Assembly: GCF_003364205.1 (NCBI RefSeq)
Contig: NZ_NXLV01000002.1
Coordinates: 62,001-126,000, forward strand
Length of the DNA: 64,000 nucleotides
Direction of reading: 5' to 3'
Origin: Helicobacter brantae
Lineage (GTDB): Bacteria > Campylobacterota > Campylobacteria > Campylobacterales > Helicobacteraceae
The notes below the pieces were generated by a model. It was given only the letters and a program-made list of their open reading frames with translations. It was not told where the DNA came from and made no database searches. This document shows, in pieces, positions 19,920 through 29,538 of this stretch. A program made the translations under genes and the position numbers. Numbering within the stretch: the first letter of the stretch is position 1; every line of letters starts with the position of its first letter.

Positions 19920-20434
19920 TGCTGATTTCCTTTGATGATTTTACTTACTGAAACAAAGTTATACCACCCACTAGGAAGCACGAAAAAATCCACCTTGCTT
20001 TCTGAAAAAATCGCTCTTAGAGGGGATTCTAAAAGAAAGATATAAAGCTCTTTTGAGGGGGTGATGCCCTTGATTGTAAGCTCATTGTTTGTCAAAGCAA
20101 TGCTATTGATAGTGATTTGATCGGGGATTAATCCAAAGAGATTTTCAATGGCATTGATAAGGGCTGTGTTTTCTTCTTGGATTAAGCGTATTTCATCAAG
20201 TTGGGTATTGAGATATTTGAGCTTGTCAGAAAGCTCGTTTTTGAGCGTGGCTTGGTTGCTGATTTCATTGTCAATATTGTTGGATTGGTTGATAAAAGAT
20301 TGGGTTTGGAACTTTAAGAGAAAATAAATCCCCACGACAATCAATCCTGAAGCCAAAAAGCACAATGCCCACGATTTTGTAATAGGAGAAAAGATAGGCT
20401 TACGCAGAGGAGAGATAAAACTATAATTCATCAT
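19916..20434 (-). CDS. PilN-like inner-membrane assembly protein
   Basis: A 172-residue protein with a short N-terminus, one transmembrane helix (about 24-42), a coiled coil (about 47-95), and a small periplasmic domain containing DQITINSIALTNNELTIKGITPS. That resembles PilN (I..I.L....L.I.G..), which binds PilM and PilO. The stop overlaps the PilO-like start. Likely part of the natural-transformation or secretion machine. Confidence 0.6.
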   Translation of the reverse strand: MMNYSFISPLRKPIFSPITKSWALCFLASGLIVVGIYFLLKFQTQSFINQSNNIDNEISNQATLKNELSDKLKYLNTQLDEIRLIQEENTALINAIENLFGLIPDQITINSIALTNNELTIKGITPSKELYIFLLESPLRAIFSESKVDFFVLPSGWYNFVSVSKIIKGNQQ

Positions 20435-21423
20435 AGAGCTTTCCTTTTGTATTCTTCAAGCATAAGAAGTGTGATTGATTCTGGGATTGAGAATGGTCGA
20501 ACATAGGTTTCAATCATCAAGCTATCTTTGATGTGTTTGATAGAATCAGGAGTGATCCCATAGTTATCCAAAATCACGATTTGATCAATAAAACTGCTTT
20601 GATAGTAGGTGCTATTGTAATGCTCTGTGATGACATTTTCCAAAATCCCTACAATGGTTGTGGCACGCATAAAATCTCTTAACTCTTCGATTTTGTCTTT
20701 TTCGTGTTGCTCAAAGTCTTCACTATTTTGCTCTTCTTCTAGCAAATCAATATCTAAAGCTTCCAAATCCTCAAGATTATCGCTCAAAGAATCTAAAATA
20801 TCTTCAAATTTTGAGGAGTTTGCAACCATTGGATTGCTCTCTTGTGGCATCAAATTTGCCTCACTTAGCTCTCCCTCAATCTCAAAATATCCCCCATAAA
20901 ATACTCTTTTGCCATCGCTTATCATCACACAGATATTTTTTCTCTCTTGCAAGATATAAAGAGAGGTTTTGCTTCCTTCTTTTTTGGCTTGGTTATACAT
21001 AGGGAGAAATGGAGAGAATAGCAAGTCAATTCTCTCTAGTTCAGAGCTTGGCTCAATGAGTTTTTGGCAATCCTCTTCTTTGATATAAGCACACCAAGTA
21101 TGATCAAAAAACTTGGTTTTATAGCCTTGTAGATTGACACCAAGTTTGATGAAGTCTTGGGGATTTGTGGTGGGAATCGCCCCTTGATTGTAAGTCTTGC
21201 TAATCATTCCAATATAGGTATAAGGGTATTTTTTCTTATAGAAAGCAATGAGCTTGAGGGCTTCGATAGGGATTGAGTCATCAATGGTTTTGATGTTGGT
21301 TTTGATATTTTGCTTGATTGTGTTGCTTTTAGTTCTGATGATGTGAAGTTGGCAAACACCCGCATCGATATTCAAACCGATAAAAACACGAGAGTAAAAT
21401 GTCCTTGATAGCCCTGAAAACAC
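20431..21423 (-). CDS. PilM/CtsX-like protein of the pseudopilus platform
   Basis: A 330-residue mostly soluble protein that heads the trio and overlaps the PilN-like gene by four bases. By position it would be the PilM partner, though the actin-like fold is not obvious from motifs. An acidic low-complexity stretch (about 195-245) is present. The start is a GTG with AAGG upstream. C. jejuni has analogous membrane-associated genes in its transformation cluster. The function call is inference from gene order and size. Confidence 0.45.
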   Translation of the reverse strand: MFSGLSRTFYSRVFIGLNIDAGVCQLHIIRTKSNTIKQNIKTNIKTIDDSIPIEALKLIAFYKKKYPYTYIGMISKTYNQGAIPTTNPQDFIKLGVNLQGYKTKFFDHTWCAYIKEEDCQKLIEPSSELERIDLLFSPFLPMYNQAKKEGSKTSLYILQERKNICVMISDGKRVFYGGYFEIEGELSEANLMPQESNPMVANSSKFEDILDSLSDNLEDLEALDIDLLEEEQNSEDFEQHEKDKIEELRDFMRATTIVGILENVITEHYNSTYYQSSFIDQIVILDNYGITPDSIKHIKDSLMIETYVRPFSIPESITLLMLEEYKRKAL

Positions 21424-21470
21424 TACAAAACCTTTGTATAAACTTATTTTTGAGATAGATTAAGCAAAAC

Positions 21471-22139
21471 CTATTCCACAAAATACCCTTGAGGATCTCG
21501 CTCAAGATATTTTTGCAAAATCGCCTTATTTTCCTCAATGCTTTTGCTCTCTTCTAAATAAAGTGGAGGGAGAATGTAGTAGTTGATTTCCCCAAAGGGT
21601 TTGGGGATTTTCATCTTATCCCAGCTTCTAAGTTGCCAAAATGACTTTGGCTCTACTCTAAAGCCTACAATCTTAGCCCCACTTTTGAGTGCCATCACTA
21701 TTGCACCATTAGCAATAGAGTGATAAGGTCCTTTTGGCCCATCAGGGGTTAGTCCAATGTCCCACTTTTCTTTGAGTTTGCCTAGAGCATTGACTAGGGC
21801 TTTTGCTCCTCCTCTAGTGCTAGAGCCTCTAATGCCTTTAAATCCATATAGGGCATAAAGTTTGGCTGCAAATTCTCCATCGCTATGCTCACTAATAATT
21901 GTGCCATAACGCATATTTTGCAAATCAATCTTCTCCCCTCTAGTTTTGAGGATATGATGATAGAGGTGTCCTTGCATAGGGATTTCGCCGTGCCAAAATG
22001 TGGCGATAAGATTGCCCTCTAGGCTTCCTTTGGCGATGAAAAAATGGTGCTTACTGCTCCAAGAGACAAAACGCAAATATGCATACATTATATAAGGGAG
22101 AATGGAGGTGAGAAGAAAGACTTTTAATCTTTTTTTCAC
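21471..22139 (-). CDS. DUF374 family lysophospholipid acyltransferase-like protein
   Basis: A 222-residue protein with an N-terminal hydrophobic anchor. The family signatures [26 protein letters not shown] and LTPDGPKGP occur in order, matching DUF374 acyltransferases related to KDO-dependent late lipid A acyltransferases and LPLATs. The start is GTG, overlapping the miaB stop by four bases. The position after miaB matches H. pylori HP0269-HP0270. The acyl acceptor is not known from sequence, but an envelope lipid is likely. Confidence 0.85.
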   Translation of the reverse strand: MKKRLKVFLLTSILPYIMYAYLRFVSWSSKHHFFIAKGSLEGNLIATFWHGEIPMQGHLYHHILKTRGEKIDLQNMRYGTIISEHSDGEFAAKLYALYGFKGIRGSSTRGGAKALVNALGKLKEKWDIGLTPDGPKGPYHSIANGAIVMALKSGAKIVGFRVEPKSFWQLRSWDKMKIPKPFGEINYYILPPLYLEESKSIEENKAILQKYLERDPQGYFVE

Positions 22140-23446
22140 ACTAGCTCTCCACTCAGGCTTCCTCCATCGTGAGCTGTGATTTTAACCTTGATGATACTTC
22201 CTAGAGGGAGAATGGAGTTTGCAATCTTAATGAGGCGATTGCTATCGCTTCTGCCCTCGCTCCACTTCTCTCCCTCATCATCTCTGTAATTCTCCACTAG
22301 TACCCAATGCTCTTTGCCTATCTCACTAGCTCCCTTTTCTCTCAAAATCTCTTTGTGGCGATTTTGCAATCTTGCTAGACGAGAGGAAGCCACTTCTTTG
22401 CTGATAGGATTGGGGAGATCTTGAGCGGGAGTGTGAGGGCGTGGAGAGTAGATGAAACTATAAAGCGTGTCAAATCGCACTTTCTCTAGCACATCCATAG
22501 TTTCCTCAAAATCCTCATCGCTCTCTGTGGGGAAAGCCACGATAATATCGGTGCTGATTCCCACTTCAGGCACTAAAGAGCGTAGTTTGTCAATACGATT
22601 GAGATACCACTCTTTGCTATATCCTCTCTTCATCTCTTTCAAAACCTTGCTTGAGCCACTTTGCAAGGGGATATGAATACTTTTGCAGATTTTAGGGTTG
22701 CGTGCAAACTCTTCTAAAAACTCATCGTCCATATGCAAAGGGTGAGGAGAGGTGAAGCGGATTCTCTCCAATCCTTCAATCTCACTTAGCTCTCTTAAGA
22801 GGGTGGTGAAATTGGTTTCTTTATGAGGATTTGAGAATCTTGCTCCATAGTTATTGACATTTTGTCCTAGAAGCAAAATCTCTTTGACTCCATTTCTCAC
22901 CAATCTTTGAGCTTCTTCTAAGAGCATAGAGGTAGGGATAGAAATCTCCTTGCCTCGTGTGTGAGGGACGATACAATAAGAGCATTTTTTATCGCACCCT
23001 ATGGAGATATTTAGCAAGGCTTTGATGTCAGGATTGCTATTTTTGGAAAACATATAAGTGCTATCATCAAAATCTGTGGCGACTTCCACGGCTTTGTCTT
23101 GATGAATGACTTGAGTGATTTTGCTAATATTTCTAGCCCCTAACACAAAGCTCACACTTGGAGCTTTTTTGATGATTTGCTCTCCTAGATGACTTGCTGT
23201 GCAACCACATACACCAATTTTTGCATTAGGTTTTTTGATCGCACTGAATTGCCCAATCTCAGAAAAAAGCTTTCTTTCAGGCTTTTCTCGCACAGAGCAA
23301 GTATTGATAAGGATTAAATCAGCCTCTTTGGGATTGTCTGTGAGGGTGTAGCCCTCTTTTTCCCTAAGCTCGGCGATGAGGTGGTCGCTGTCGCGATTGT
23401 TCATCGCACAGCCCATCGTTTCAATATAAAGTTTTTTGGGAATCAT
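22136..23446 (-). CDS. miaB: tRNA-2-methylthio-N6-dimethylallyladenosine synthase
   Basis: A 436-residue radical-SAM methylthiotransferase acting on A37 of tRNAs. The N-terminal UPF0004 domain has METMGCAMN and the second-cluster cysteines (INTCS, GVCGC). The radical SAM cluster is C-D-K-K-C-S-Y-C at about 150. A C-terminal TRAM domain ends the protein. It sits directly downstream of the HP0268-like gene (5-base gap) and upstream of the DUF374 gene. Confidence 0.97.
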   Translation of the reverse strand: MIPKKLYIETMGCAMNNRDSDHLIAELREKEGYTLTDNPKEADLILINTCSVREKPERKLFSEIGQFSAIKKPNAKIGVCGCTASHLGEQIIKKAPSVSFVLGARNISKITQVIHQDKAVEVATDFDDSTYMFSKNSNPDIKALLNISIGCDKKCSYCIVPHTRGKEISIPTSMLLEEAQRLVRNGVKEILLLGQNVNNYGARFSNPHKETNFTTLLRELSEIEGLERIRFTSPHPLHMDDEFLEEFARNPKICKSIHIPLQSGSSKVLKEMKRGYSKEWYLNRIDKLRSLVPEVGISTDIIVAFPTESDEDFEETMDVLEKVRFDTLYSFIYSPRPHTPAQDLPNPISKEVASSRLARLQNRHKEILREKGASEIGKEHWVLVENYRDDEGEKWSEGRSDSNRLIKIANSILPLGSIIKVKITAHDGGSLSGELV

Positions 23447-23451
23447 TGCGA

Positions 23452-23691
23452 TTAGATGATGTGGAGTTCGTAGATATATTCTTTCTCATCAAGTCCATAT
23501 CTTGCTTCACGCAAATATGCATTGCGTCCTTTTGCACTGAAATCTTCAACGATTTTTAGCAAGTCTTTGTGTGCGTTTTCATTGGAAAAATAATAGATTT
23601 TTCCCTCTTTAGCACATTCTTCTTCAATCTGCTTAAGAGTGATTTTGGCACTTTTTGACTCAAGTGTGGGTTTGGCAAGTTTGAAATCCAT
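23452..23691 (-). CDS. HP0268-family small nuclease
   Basis: A 79-residue protein resembling H. pylori HP0268, which has reported nicking-endonuclease and RNase activity. Shared features are the NAHKD(L/M)LK segment, [25 protein letters not shown] at the C-terminus, and the same position just upstream of miaB. AAGGA precedes the start and TATAAT lies on the minus strand at 23733-23738. Confidence 0.85.
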   Translation of the reverse strand: MDFKLAKPTLESKSAKITLKQIEEECAKEGKIYYFSNENAHKDLLKIVEDFSAKGRNAYLREARYGLDEKEYIYELHII

Positions 23692-23732
23692 TTTACTATC
23701 CTTATAGAGTGGGAATTTGAAATAAAGTTTGT

Positions 23733-23738
23733 ATTATA
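23733..23738 (-). promoter_or_regulatory. -10 box for the HP0268-like gene and miaB
   Basis: A perfect TATAAT on the minus strand, 42 bases upstream of the HP0268-like start and divergent from the nusA promoter. Confidence 0.65.
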
Positions 23739-23774
23739 CTCTTTGCTAACTTAAACTTTGTGTGAAAACATTGC

Positions 23775-23780
23775 TATAAT
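23775..23780 (+). promoter_or_regulatory. -10 box for nusA
   Basis: TATAAT preceded by TTGC, with a leader of about 75 bases before the nusA start. A strong match to the Helicobacter housekeeping promoter. Confidence 0.65.
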
Positions 23781-23859
23781 CACTAAAAACTTCAAACTCT
23801 GAAAAATCCAAGAATTTTGTCGGTAGGTTGTAGAGGAGTAATCATAGAAGGGAGATATT

Positions 23860-24993
23860 ATGGAAAAAATACTAGATATTGTCGAGCTAATTGCCTATGA
23901 AAAGGGGCTTGAGAGTCAAGTGGTCGTAGAGCTTATCAAAGAGTGTGTGATAAAAATCGCTCAAGAAGAGTTGAGTGAGGAGGCTGTGTTTAGTGCAAGT
24001 GTTGATGAGAAAGAGAGAGTGCTAAGACTTTTTCAAAAGGTTGTCATCTGCCCTGATGGAGAGGAGCAAAATCTCAATCAGATTCCACTCTCTAAGGCAA
24101 AAGAGATCAATTCTGAAGTGAGTGTGGGAGATGAACTAAATTATGAAATCAGCCTAGAGAATATGAGCCGAAGTGCAATCAATACGCTTTTTAAAATGCT
24201 TGAGGGGAGATTGCAAAAGCTTTTGGAAGACAAGCTTTATGAGAAGCTAAAGACAAAAATTGGAAAAATTGTGAGCGGTCAGGTGGTGAGGGTCGATGAT
24301 GAGGAGAACACTTATGTAGAGATTGATGAGGTGCGTGGGGTGCTCTCAATGAAAAACCGAATCAAAGGCGAGAAGTTTAAGGTAGGAGATACGATTTCTT
24401 GTGTGCTAAAGAGTTTGAGGTTTGCCAAAGGGGGAATGCAAATTGAGCTTTCACGCACCACGCCAAAGTTTCTCATCGAGCTTTTAACTCTAGAGGTGCC
24501 AGAGATTAAAGATGGAGAAGTGGTGATTGAGGGGTGTGCAAGAATCCCAGGGGATAGAGCCAAAATCGCTCTCTCTACTCAAAATCCAAGAATCGATCCT
24601 ATCGGCTCCACGGTGGGGACAAAGGGAGTGAGGATCAATGCTGTAAGTCAAGAATTGCACGGAGAGAGTATCGATTGTGTGGAGTTTAGTGAGAGTGCTG
24701 AGATGTTTGTAGCCAAATCCCTCTCCCCTGCAAGTATCATCAGTGTCAAGATTGAAAAAAGTGAAAATGAGGGAGAGAAGAGCAAGGCTATCGTTACACT
24801 CACAGCCGATCAAAAGTCCAAGGCTATTGGAAGAGGAGGGGTCAATATCCGACTAGCCTCAATGCTCACAGGATATGAGATAGAAATCAAAGAAATTGGG
24901 GTAAGTGAGCTATTTGAAGCTCAAGAAAAGGGAAGTGAGAATGAGGGCAAAAAGGTGGGGCTTGATGCTTTAGAATCGCTCTTTAAGGATTGA
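23860..24993 (+). CDS. nusA: transcription termination/antitermination factor NusA
   Basis: A 377-residue RNA-polymerase-associated factor. The N-terminal domain (about 1-125) is followed by an S1 domain (KIGKIVSGQVVRVDDE), then tandem KH domains with IDPIGSTVGTKGVRI and AIGRGGVNIRLASMLTGYEI. It lacks the extra C-terminal acidic repeats of E. coli NusA, as usual for this class. GGGAGA precedes the ATG. The eptA-like gene follows two bases after its stop. Confidence 0.97.
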   Translation: MEKILDIVELIAYEKGLESQVVVELIKECVIKIAQEELSEEAVFSASVDEKERVLRLFQKVVICPDGEEQNLNQIPLSKAKEINSEVSVGDELNYEISLENMSRSAINTLFKMLEGRLQKLLEDKLYEKLKTKIGKIVSGQVVRVDDEENTYVEIDEVRGVLSMKNRIKGEKFKVGDTISCVLKSLRFAKGGMQIELSRTTPKFLIELLTLEVPEIKDGEVVIEGCARIPGDRAKIALSTQNPRIDPIGSTVGTKGVRINAVSQELHGESIDCVEFSESAEMFVAKSLSPASIISVKIEKSENEGEKSKAIVTLTADQKSKAIGRGGVNIRLASMLTGYEIEIKEIGVSELFEAQEKGSENEGKKVGLDALESLFKD

Positions 24994-24994
24994 T

Positions 24995-26617
24995 ATGTGG
25001 GGAGTGAAAGAGGCAAAAAGAGGGGTTTTCTTCAAGGGGTTTGTGTATCTTGCCATTGTATATATTTGCATTTATTGTTTTTCTCTTAAACTGAGTGCGA
25101 CAGGTTTTGTCCCAATTAGAAATGCATTTTTGGGACTATCTATGCTTGCTTCTTTTGTGTGGGTACTTTATATTCTCCCTTCAAGGCTAGGAAAGTGGCT
25201 TTTAAATGCTCTTGTGGGTGTTTCATTCTTGTGTCTTATTGTAGATACTTTTTGTTGGATTTATTTTGACACATCTATCAATGTCGCAATGCTTTTTGCT
25301 GTTTTTGAAACGACACTTAATGAGGGGTTGGGATTTTTTCAGTTGTACTTTGATTGGAAAAGTGTGCTGGTGGTTCTTGGAAGCATATTTTTTACTTGGC
25401 TTTATTATCGATTATATCATCCACGAATTGGAAAATCTTTATCGATTGTTTGTTCTCTTTTTGTTCTTTTTGGTTGGATAAATATCGTTATAGAAATCAA
25501 AAGTGCTTTTTCTCCTAGTTACTCTTATTATGCAAGGCAGAATGTTAATTTTATAGAGCCATTACGATTATTGTTTTCTTCCAAATATGTTTTGGGTTCC
25601 AAAGATGAGATGAAAAAGGCATTCCAAGAGCAATATAAAGCAATGATGGATAATCCAATCAAGCTTTCTCTTGCTTCCAATCCAATAGAAAACATTGTTT
25701 TGCTTTTAGGAGAATCCACACAGAGAGGACATATGGCAATCTATGGTTATTCTAGGGCAACAACTCCCAATCTTTCTCGTTTGTCCCAAACAAAAAACCT
25801 ATTGGTTTTTGATGATGTGATTTCAGCACATACTCAAACAAGTACATCAACGCCAAAAATTTTCTCTTTGACTAATTATGAAAATGAAAAAGATAAGCCT
25901 TGGTATCAAATGCATAATATTGTTTCATTTTTTCGAGCCGCTGGTTATTCTACAATTTGGCTTTCCAATCAAGAACCATCTGTTTATGTTACACCTGCTG
26001 GAATGTTGGCTTCAATTAGTCATCAATCTACTTTTGTATCTAAAGCAAAACAGCAATATGATGAGGAGTTGCTTCCATTGGTGGAGAGCAAAAATGAACA
26101 GCTACAATTTATGGTAATTCACTTGATTGGAACGCATGGAGCCTATAATGAGCGATATCCTACGGGATTTGGAAAATTTGATGCTTTAAGCACATCTATT
26201 AAAGAGCGTCAGCGTTCGCTTTATGATAATGCTGTTTTTTATAATGACTATATTGTCAATGAGATTTTTCAGAAATTCTCAAAAAGCGATTCAATTGTAA
26301 TTTACCTCTCAGATCACGGAGAAGAGATTTATGAACTTGATGATTTTATTGGACATGGTGAAGGCAGAATTACTCGCTTTACTTGTGAGGTGCCAATGCT
26401 AGTGTATGTCTCAGATCTCTTTATTCAAAAACACCCTAAACTCTATGAAAAACTCAAAGCCTCAATCCATCGCCCTTATATGAGTGATGATTTAATCCAT
26501 ACAATTTTAGAGATTGCAGGGATAGAGACAGAGGAGTTTGATCCCACAAGAAGTATCATCAATGAGAAGTTCAACCCCCAAAGAACCCGCATCGTGGGGG
26601 GGGGGGGATGGTGTTAA
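24995..26617 (+). CDS. eptA: lipid A phosphoethanolamine transferase, phase-variable 3' end
   Basis: An inner-membrane enzyme transferring phosphoethanolamine to lipid A or core sugars, which lowers surface negative charge. About five N-terminal transmembrane segments (15-185) precede a sulfatase-like periplasmic domain with LLGESTQRGHMAIYGYSR (nucleophile region), SDHGEE and GHGEGR metal-site motifs. As read, it is 540 residues ending GGGGWC because of a run of twelve Gs at 26596-26607. With eleven Gs the frame would continue through DGVNYDTSLKEQ to a TAG at 26657, giving about 554 residues. The gene follows nusA by one base, with AAGGA as ribosome site. The symbol is by family; Campylobacter EptC-like specificity is also possible. 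Confidence 0.85.
   Translation: MWGVKEAKRGVFFKGFVYLAIVYICIYCFSLKLSATGFVPIRNAFLGLSMLASFVWVLYILPSRLGKWLLNALVGVSFLCLIVDTFCWIYFDTSINVAMLFAVFETTLNEGLGFFQLYFDWKSVLVVLGSIFFTWLYYRLYHPRIGKSLSIVCSLFVLFGWINIVIEIKSAFSPSYSYYARQNVNFIEPLRLLFSSKYVLGSKDEMKKAFQEQYKAMMDNPIKLSLASNPIENIVLLLGESTQRGHMAIYGYSRATTPNLSRLSQTKNLLVFDDVISAHTQTSTSTPKIFSLTNYENEKDKPWYQMHNIVSFFRAAGYSTIWLSNQEPSVYVTPAGMLASISHQSTFVSKAKQQYDEELLPLVESKNEQLQFMVIHLIGTHGAYNERYPTGFGKFDALSTSIKERQRSLYDNAVFYNDYIVNEIFQKFSKSDSIVIYLSDHGEEIYELDDFIGHGEGRITRFTCEVPMLVYVSDLFIQKHPKLYEKLKASIHRPYMSDDLIHTILEIAGIETEEFDPTRSIINEKFNPQRTRIVGGGGWC
26596..26607 (+). repeat. G12 homopolymeric tract (phase-variation site)
   Basis: Twelve consecutive Gs near the 3' end of the eptA-like coding region. 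In the present length the frame stops two codons later. Loss of one G restores a longer C-terminus that reads through to 26659, just before the polA stop. Confidence 0.9.
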
Positions 26618-26663
26618 TTATGATACAAGCCTAAAGGAGCAAAAAGCCAAATACAATTAGAAC

Positions 26664-29357
26664 TTACTTGAGCTCTGCCCAGTTTTTGCCAATGCTAATC
26701 CCACATCGCAAAGGGACTTTGAGGGTATAGATTTCATTCATAATCTTTGCAATCTCCTCGCCCTTTTGCATCGCATTTTTTTCAGGGAGTTCAAAAATCA
26801 GCTCGTCATGGACTTGGATAAGCATTTTGATTTCTGTGTTTTGGATAAAGTGATGAATCTCATTCATTGCCATTTTGATAAGATCGGCTGCACTCCCTTG
26901 AAAAATGCTATTAATCCCCTCTCGCAAGTAATTGGACTTTTGAAAATCTGTCGCACTATCAAAATCAAAATATCGCCGATGTCCTAGCAAAGTTTGGGCA
27001 TATCCATTATGCAAAATATTTTCTTCTTGATTCTTTAGATAGCTTTTGACCGTGGGGAAGGTGGCAAAATAGCTCTCAATATAGCTTTTGGCTTCATTGA
27101 TAGAGATTTTGAGCGTTTCTGAGAGCTTCTTGCTTCCCATTCCATAAATCAAACCAAAATTGATATTTTTAGCAATTGAGCGTTTATCAAGTGTGCCAAA
27201 GATTTTGAGTGAGGTTTCAGAGTGAATGTCTTTGTCTTGTATAAATGCTTCAATAAGTGTGGGATCTTCGCTGAAGTGGGCTAGGAGTCTTAGCTCGATT
27301 TGAGAGTAATCGATACTTAAAAGCACATTGCCCTCTTGTGCGACAAAGCCTTGGCGGATTTTCTTCCCTGCTTCACTCCTTACAGGAATGTTTTGTAAAT
27401 TTGGAGCTTTAGAGCTTAGTCTTCCTGTGGCTGTGCCTGTTTGGAGGAATGAGGTGAAAATCTTATTGTCTTCATTGACAAGTTTGAGGAGTGGATCAAT
27501 GTAGGTATTTCTCAATTTACTTGCCTCACGATATTGCAAAACCAAAGAGATGATGGGGTGATCATTTTTGATTTTTTCTAGCACTTTCTCTTCTGTGCTA
27601 TACCCACCTTTGACTTGTTTGCTTCCTTGAAGTCCGAGTTTGGAGAAAAGAATATGAGAGAGTTGCTGGGGGGAGTTGAGATTGAAATCTTCTCCTGCAA
27701 GTTGATAGATTTGAGAGCCAAGTGAGGCGATTTGCTCAGTTGCAATCTCTCTAAGATTCTCAAAAAACACCACATCAATGCATATCCCCTCTTCTTCCAT
27801 ACTTGCAAGTGTAGTAATCATAGGAAACTCTAGGGTTTTTGCAAGATTGAGGAGATGAGAGAGGTTTTGGGCTTCAAGCTCACTCTCAAGTCGGAAATAA
27901 AGACGATAGGTTGCCACAGCGTCTTCAGCAGCGTATTTGAGTGCTTCATCAAGTTGGATATGAGAGAAATTTTCTCCTCTTTTGACAATACTCTCAAAGC
28001 TAATCATTTTGTGATTGAACCATCGATACATTTGACGATCTAGCCCCACAGACGCAGTGCTATCATATAGCCAAGCCAAAAGCATAGAATCCAAGATGAG
28101 GTTTTGGGGTGTGAGAGAGAAATTGTTTTTTGTGATGAGATAGTCAAACTTGAGGTTGTGTCCGATAATGGGGTGTTTGAAAATCTCTTCAATCAAAGCT
28201 TTGCCTTCTTCTACTTCCATTTGTTTGGGGACTCCTAGATAGAAGTGTCGCATAGGCACATAATAGCCCTTTTTGCCATCAAGACAGAAGCTGAACCCCA
28301 CCATATTGGCTTGATGAATATCTAGGCTATCTGTCTCACAATCATAGGCAATGGGTTGATTGAGTGGGTGATTTTTTAGGATTTGCATCGCTTCTTGAAA
28401 TGAAGTAAGAAGCTCATAAGTGAAGCCAAAATCCCCTTCTTGCACTTCAAGTTTTTTGTGTCCGATTCCTTTGGAAGGCTCTTTTTTGTATCCAAAGGGG
28501 CTTTGTTTTTTGACTTTCAAGCTCAATCGCTCAAAATCAAGCTTTTCTAACTCATCAACGATTGCAAGAAGAGGGTTGTGTTTGGGGAATGGAGTGGGGG
28601 TAAAATCTTGTATGAGATCTTGATGAAGTTTGACAAGCTCTTGGCTTTTGTATGCACTCTCTTTGCCTTCTTTGAGGAGTGTAGCCACTCGTTTGGTAAA
28701 TACATTTTCCCAATTTGCCTCATCAGCATAAATCGCATCAAGGCTATGGTAGTGATTGATGATTTTTTGTGCTGTTTTTAGTCCAATCCCCTTAACTCCT
28801 GAAATATTGTCGCTAGAATCCCCAATCAGACTTTGGAATGCCACAAAATCTTGAGGGCAAACCCCCCATTTCTCAATGCAATCTTTAACCTCAATTTCTC
28901 TTTTTTTGCTTGGATCATAAAGGCAGATATTTTCATTGAGAAGTTGATAGAGATCTTTGTCTTGGCTTACGATTTTGACTTTGTGTCCATTCTTCACTCC
29001 CCACGCACTTAAAGAGGCGATAATATCATCGGCTTCATACCCTTCTATGGAGATATTGGGAAATCCCATTTTCTCAATCCAGCCAATAGCGATAGGAAGT
29101 TGCATCAAAAGCTCTTCAGGAGTGGGCTGTCGCGTAGCTTTGTAGCTAGGATCAATAAGTTTTCGATGATTGACTCCCCCACCCTCTAGGGCAAAGACTA
29201 GAAATTCATTATCTCCCTCTTGGTAGAGGTTGTGGATAAGGTTTGCAAATCCAAGCAAAAGCCCTGTAGGGAATCCCTCAGAGTTTCGCAATGGAGGGAG
29301 TGCATAGTAGCTTCTAAAGAAGAAGCCAAAGGTGTCAATAATAGTCAAAGTTCGCAT
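26664..29357 (-). CDS. polA: DNA polymerase I
   Basis: An 897-residue repair and Okazaki-maturation polymerase. The N-terminal 5'-3' exonuclease domain (about 1-290) shows SYYALPPLRN, the DD motif in EGYEADDIIA, and GDSSDNISGVKGIG. The central exonuclease-like domain keeps AYDCETDSLD and HNLKFD. The polymerase core has SIDYSQIELRLLAHFS, NINFGLIYGMG and VHDE. The start is placed at the ATG at 29357, with AAGGACA just upstream; an upstream in-frame ATG at 29441 would add a hydrophobic, non-conserved 28-residue tail. It converges with eptA. Confidence 0.97.
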   Translation of the reverse strand: MRTLTIIDTFGFFFRSYYALPPLRNSEGFPTGLLLGFANLIHNLYQEGDNEFLVFALEGGGVNHRKLIDPSYKATRQPTPEELLMQLPIAIGWIEKMGFPNISIEGYEADDIIASLSAWGVKNGHKVKIVSQDKDLYQLLNENICLYDPSKKREIEVKDCIEKWGVCPQDFVAFQSLIGDSSDNISGVKGIGLKTAQKIINHYHSLDAIYADEANWENVFTKRVATLLKEGKESAYKSQELVKLHQDLIQDFTPTPFPKHNPLLAIVDELEKLDFERLSLKVKKQSPFGYKKEPSKGIGHKKLEVQEGDFGFTYELLTSFQEAMQILKNHPLNQPIAYDCETDSLDIHQANMVGFSFCLDGKKGYYVPMRHFYLGVPKQMEVEEGKALIEEIFKHPIIGHNLKFDYLITKNNFSLTPQNLILDSMLLAWLYDSTASVGLDRQMYRWFNHKMISFESIVKRGENFSHIQLDEALKYAAEDAVATYRLYFRLESELEAQNLSHLLNLAKTLEFPMITTLASMEEEGICIDVVFFENLREIATEQIASLGSQIYQLAGEDFNLNSPQQLSHILFSKLGLQGSKQVKGGYSTEEKVLEKIKNDHPIISLVLQYREASKLRNTYIDPLLKLVNEDNKIFTSFLQTGTATGRLSSKAPNLQNIPVRSEAGKKIRQGFVAQEGNVLLSIDYSQIELRLLAHFSEDPTLIEAFIQDKDIHSETSLKIFGTLDKRSIAKNINFGLIYGMGSKKLSETLKISINEAKSYIESYFATFPTVKSYLKNQEENILHNGYAQTLLGHRRYFDFDSATDFQKSNYLREGINSIFQGSAADLIKMAMNEIHHFIQNTEIKMLIQVHDELIFELPEKNAMQKGEEIAKIMNEIYTLKVPLRCGISIGKNWAELK

Positions 29358-29484
29358 AAATGTCCTTTTAAAAAGTGGGTATTTTAGGATAAGAATGGGA
29401 AAAATTATAAAAGAATCGCTTCTTTTATAAATAGAAATCAAAAGCTACTTTTTAAAATTTTGGCTACAAGTCAAATAAAAAGAG

Positions 29485-29490
29485 TATAAT
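29485..29490 (+). promoter_or_regulatory. -10 box for the autotransporter gene
   Basis: TATAAT 49 bases upstream of the ATG in an AT-rich leader. Confidence 0.6.
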
Positions 29491-29538
29491 TCTAAGAAAA
29501 TATCTTTAGATATACTTCAGAATATCGGAAGAAAGGTG

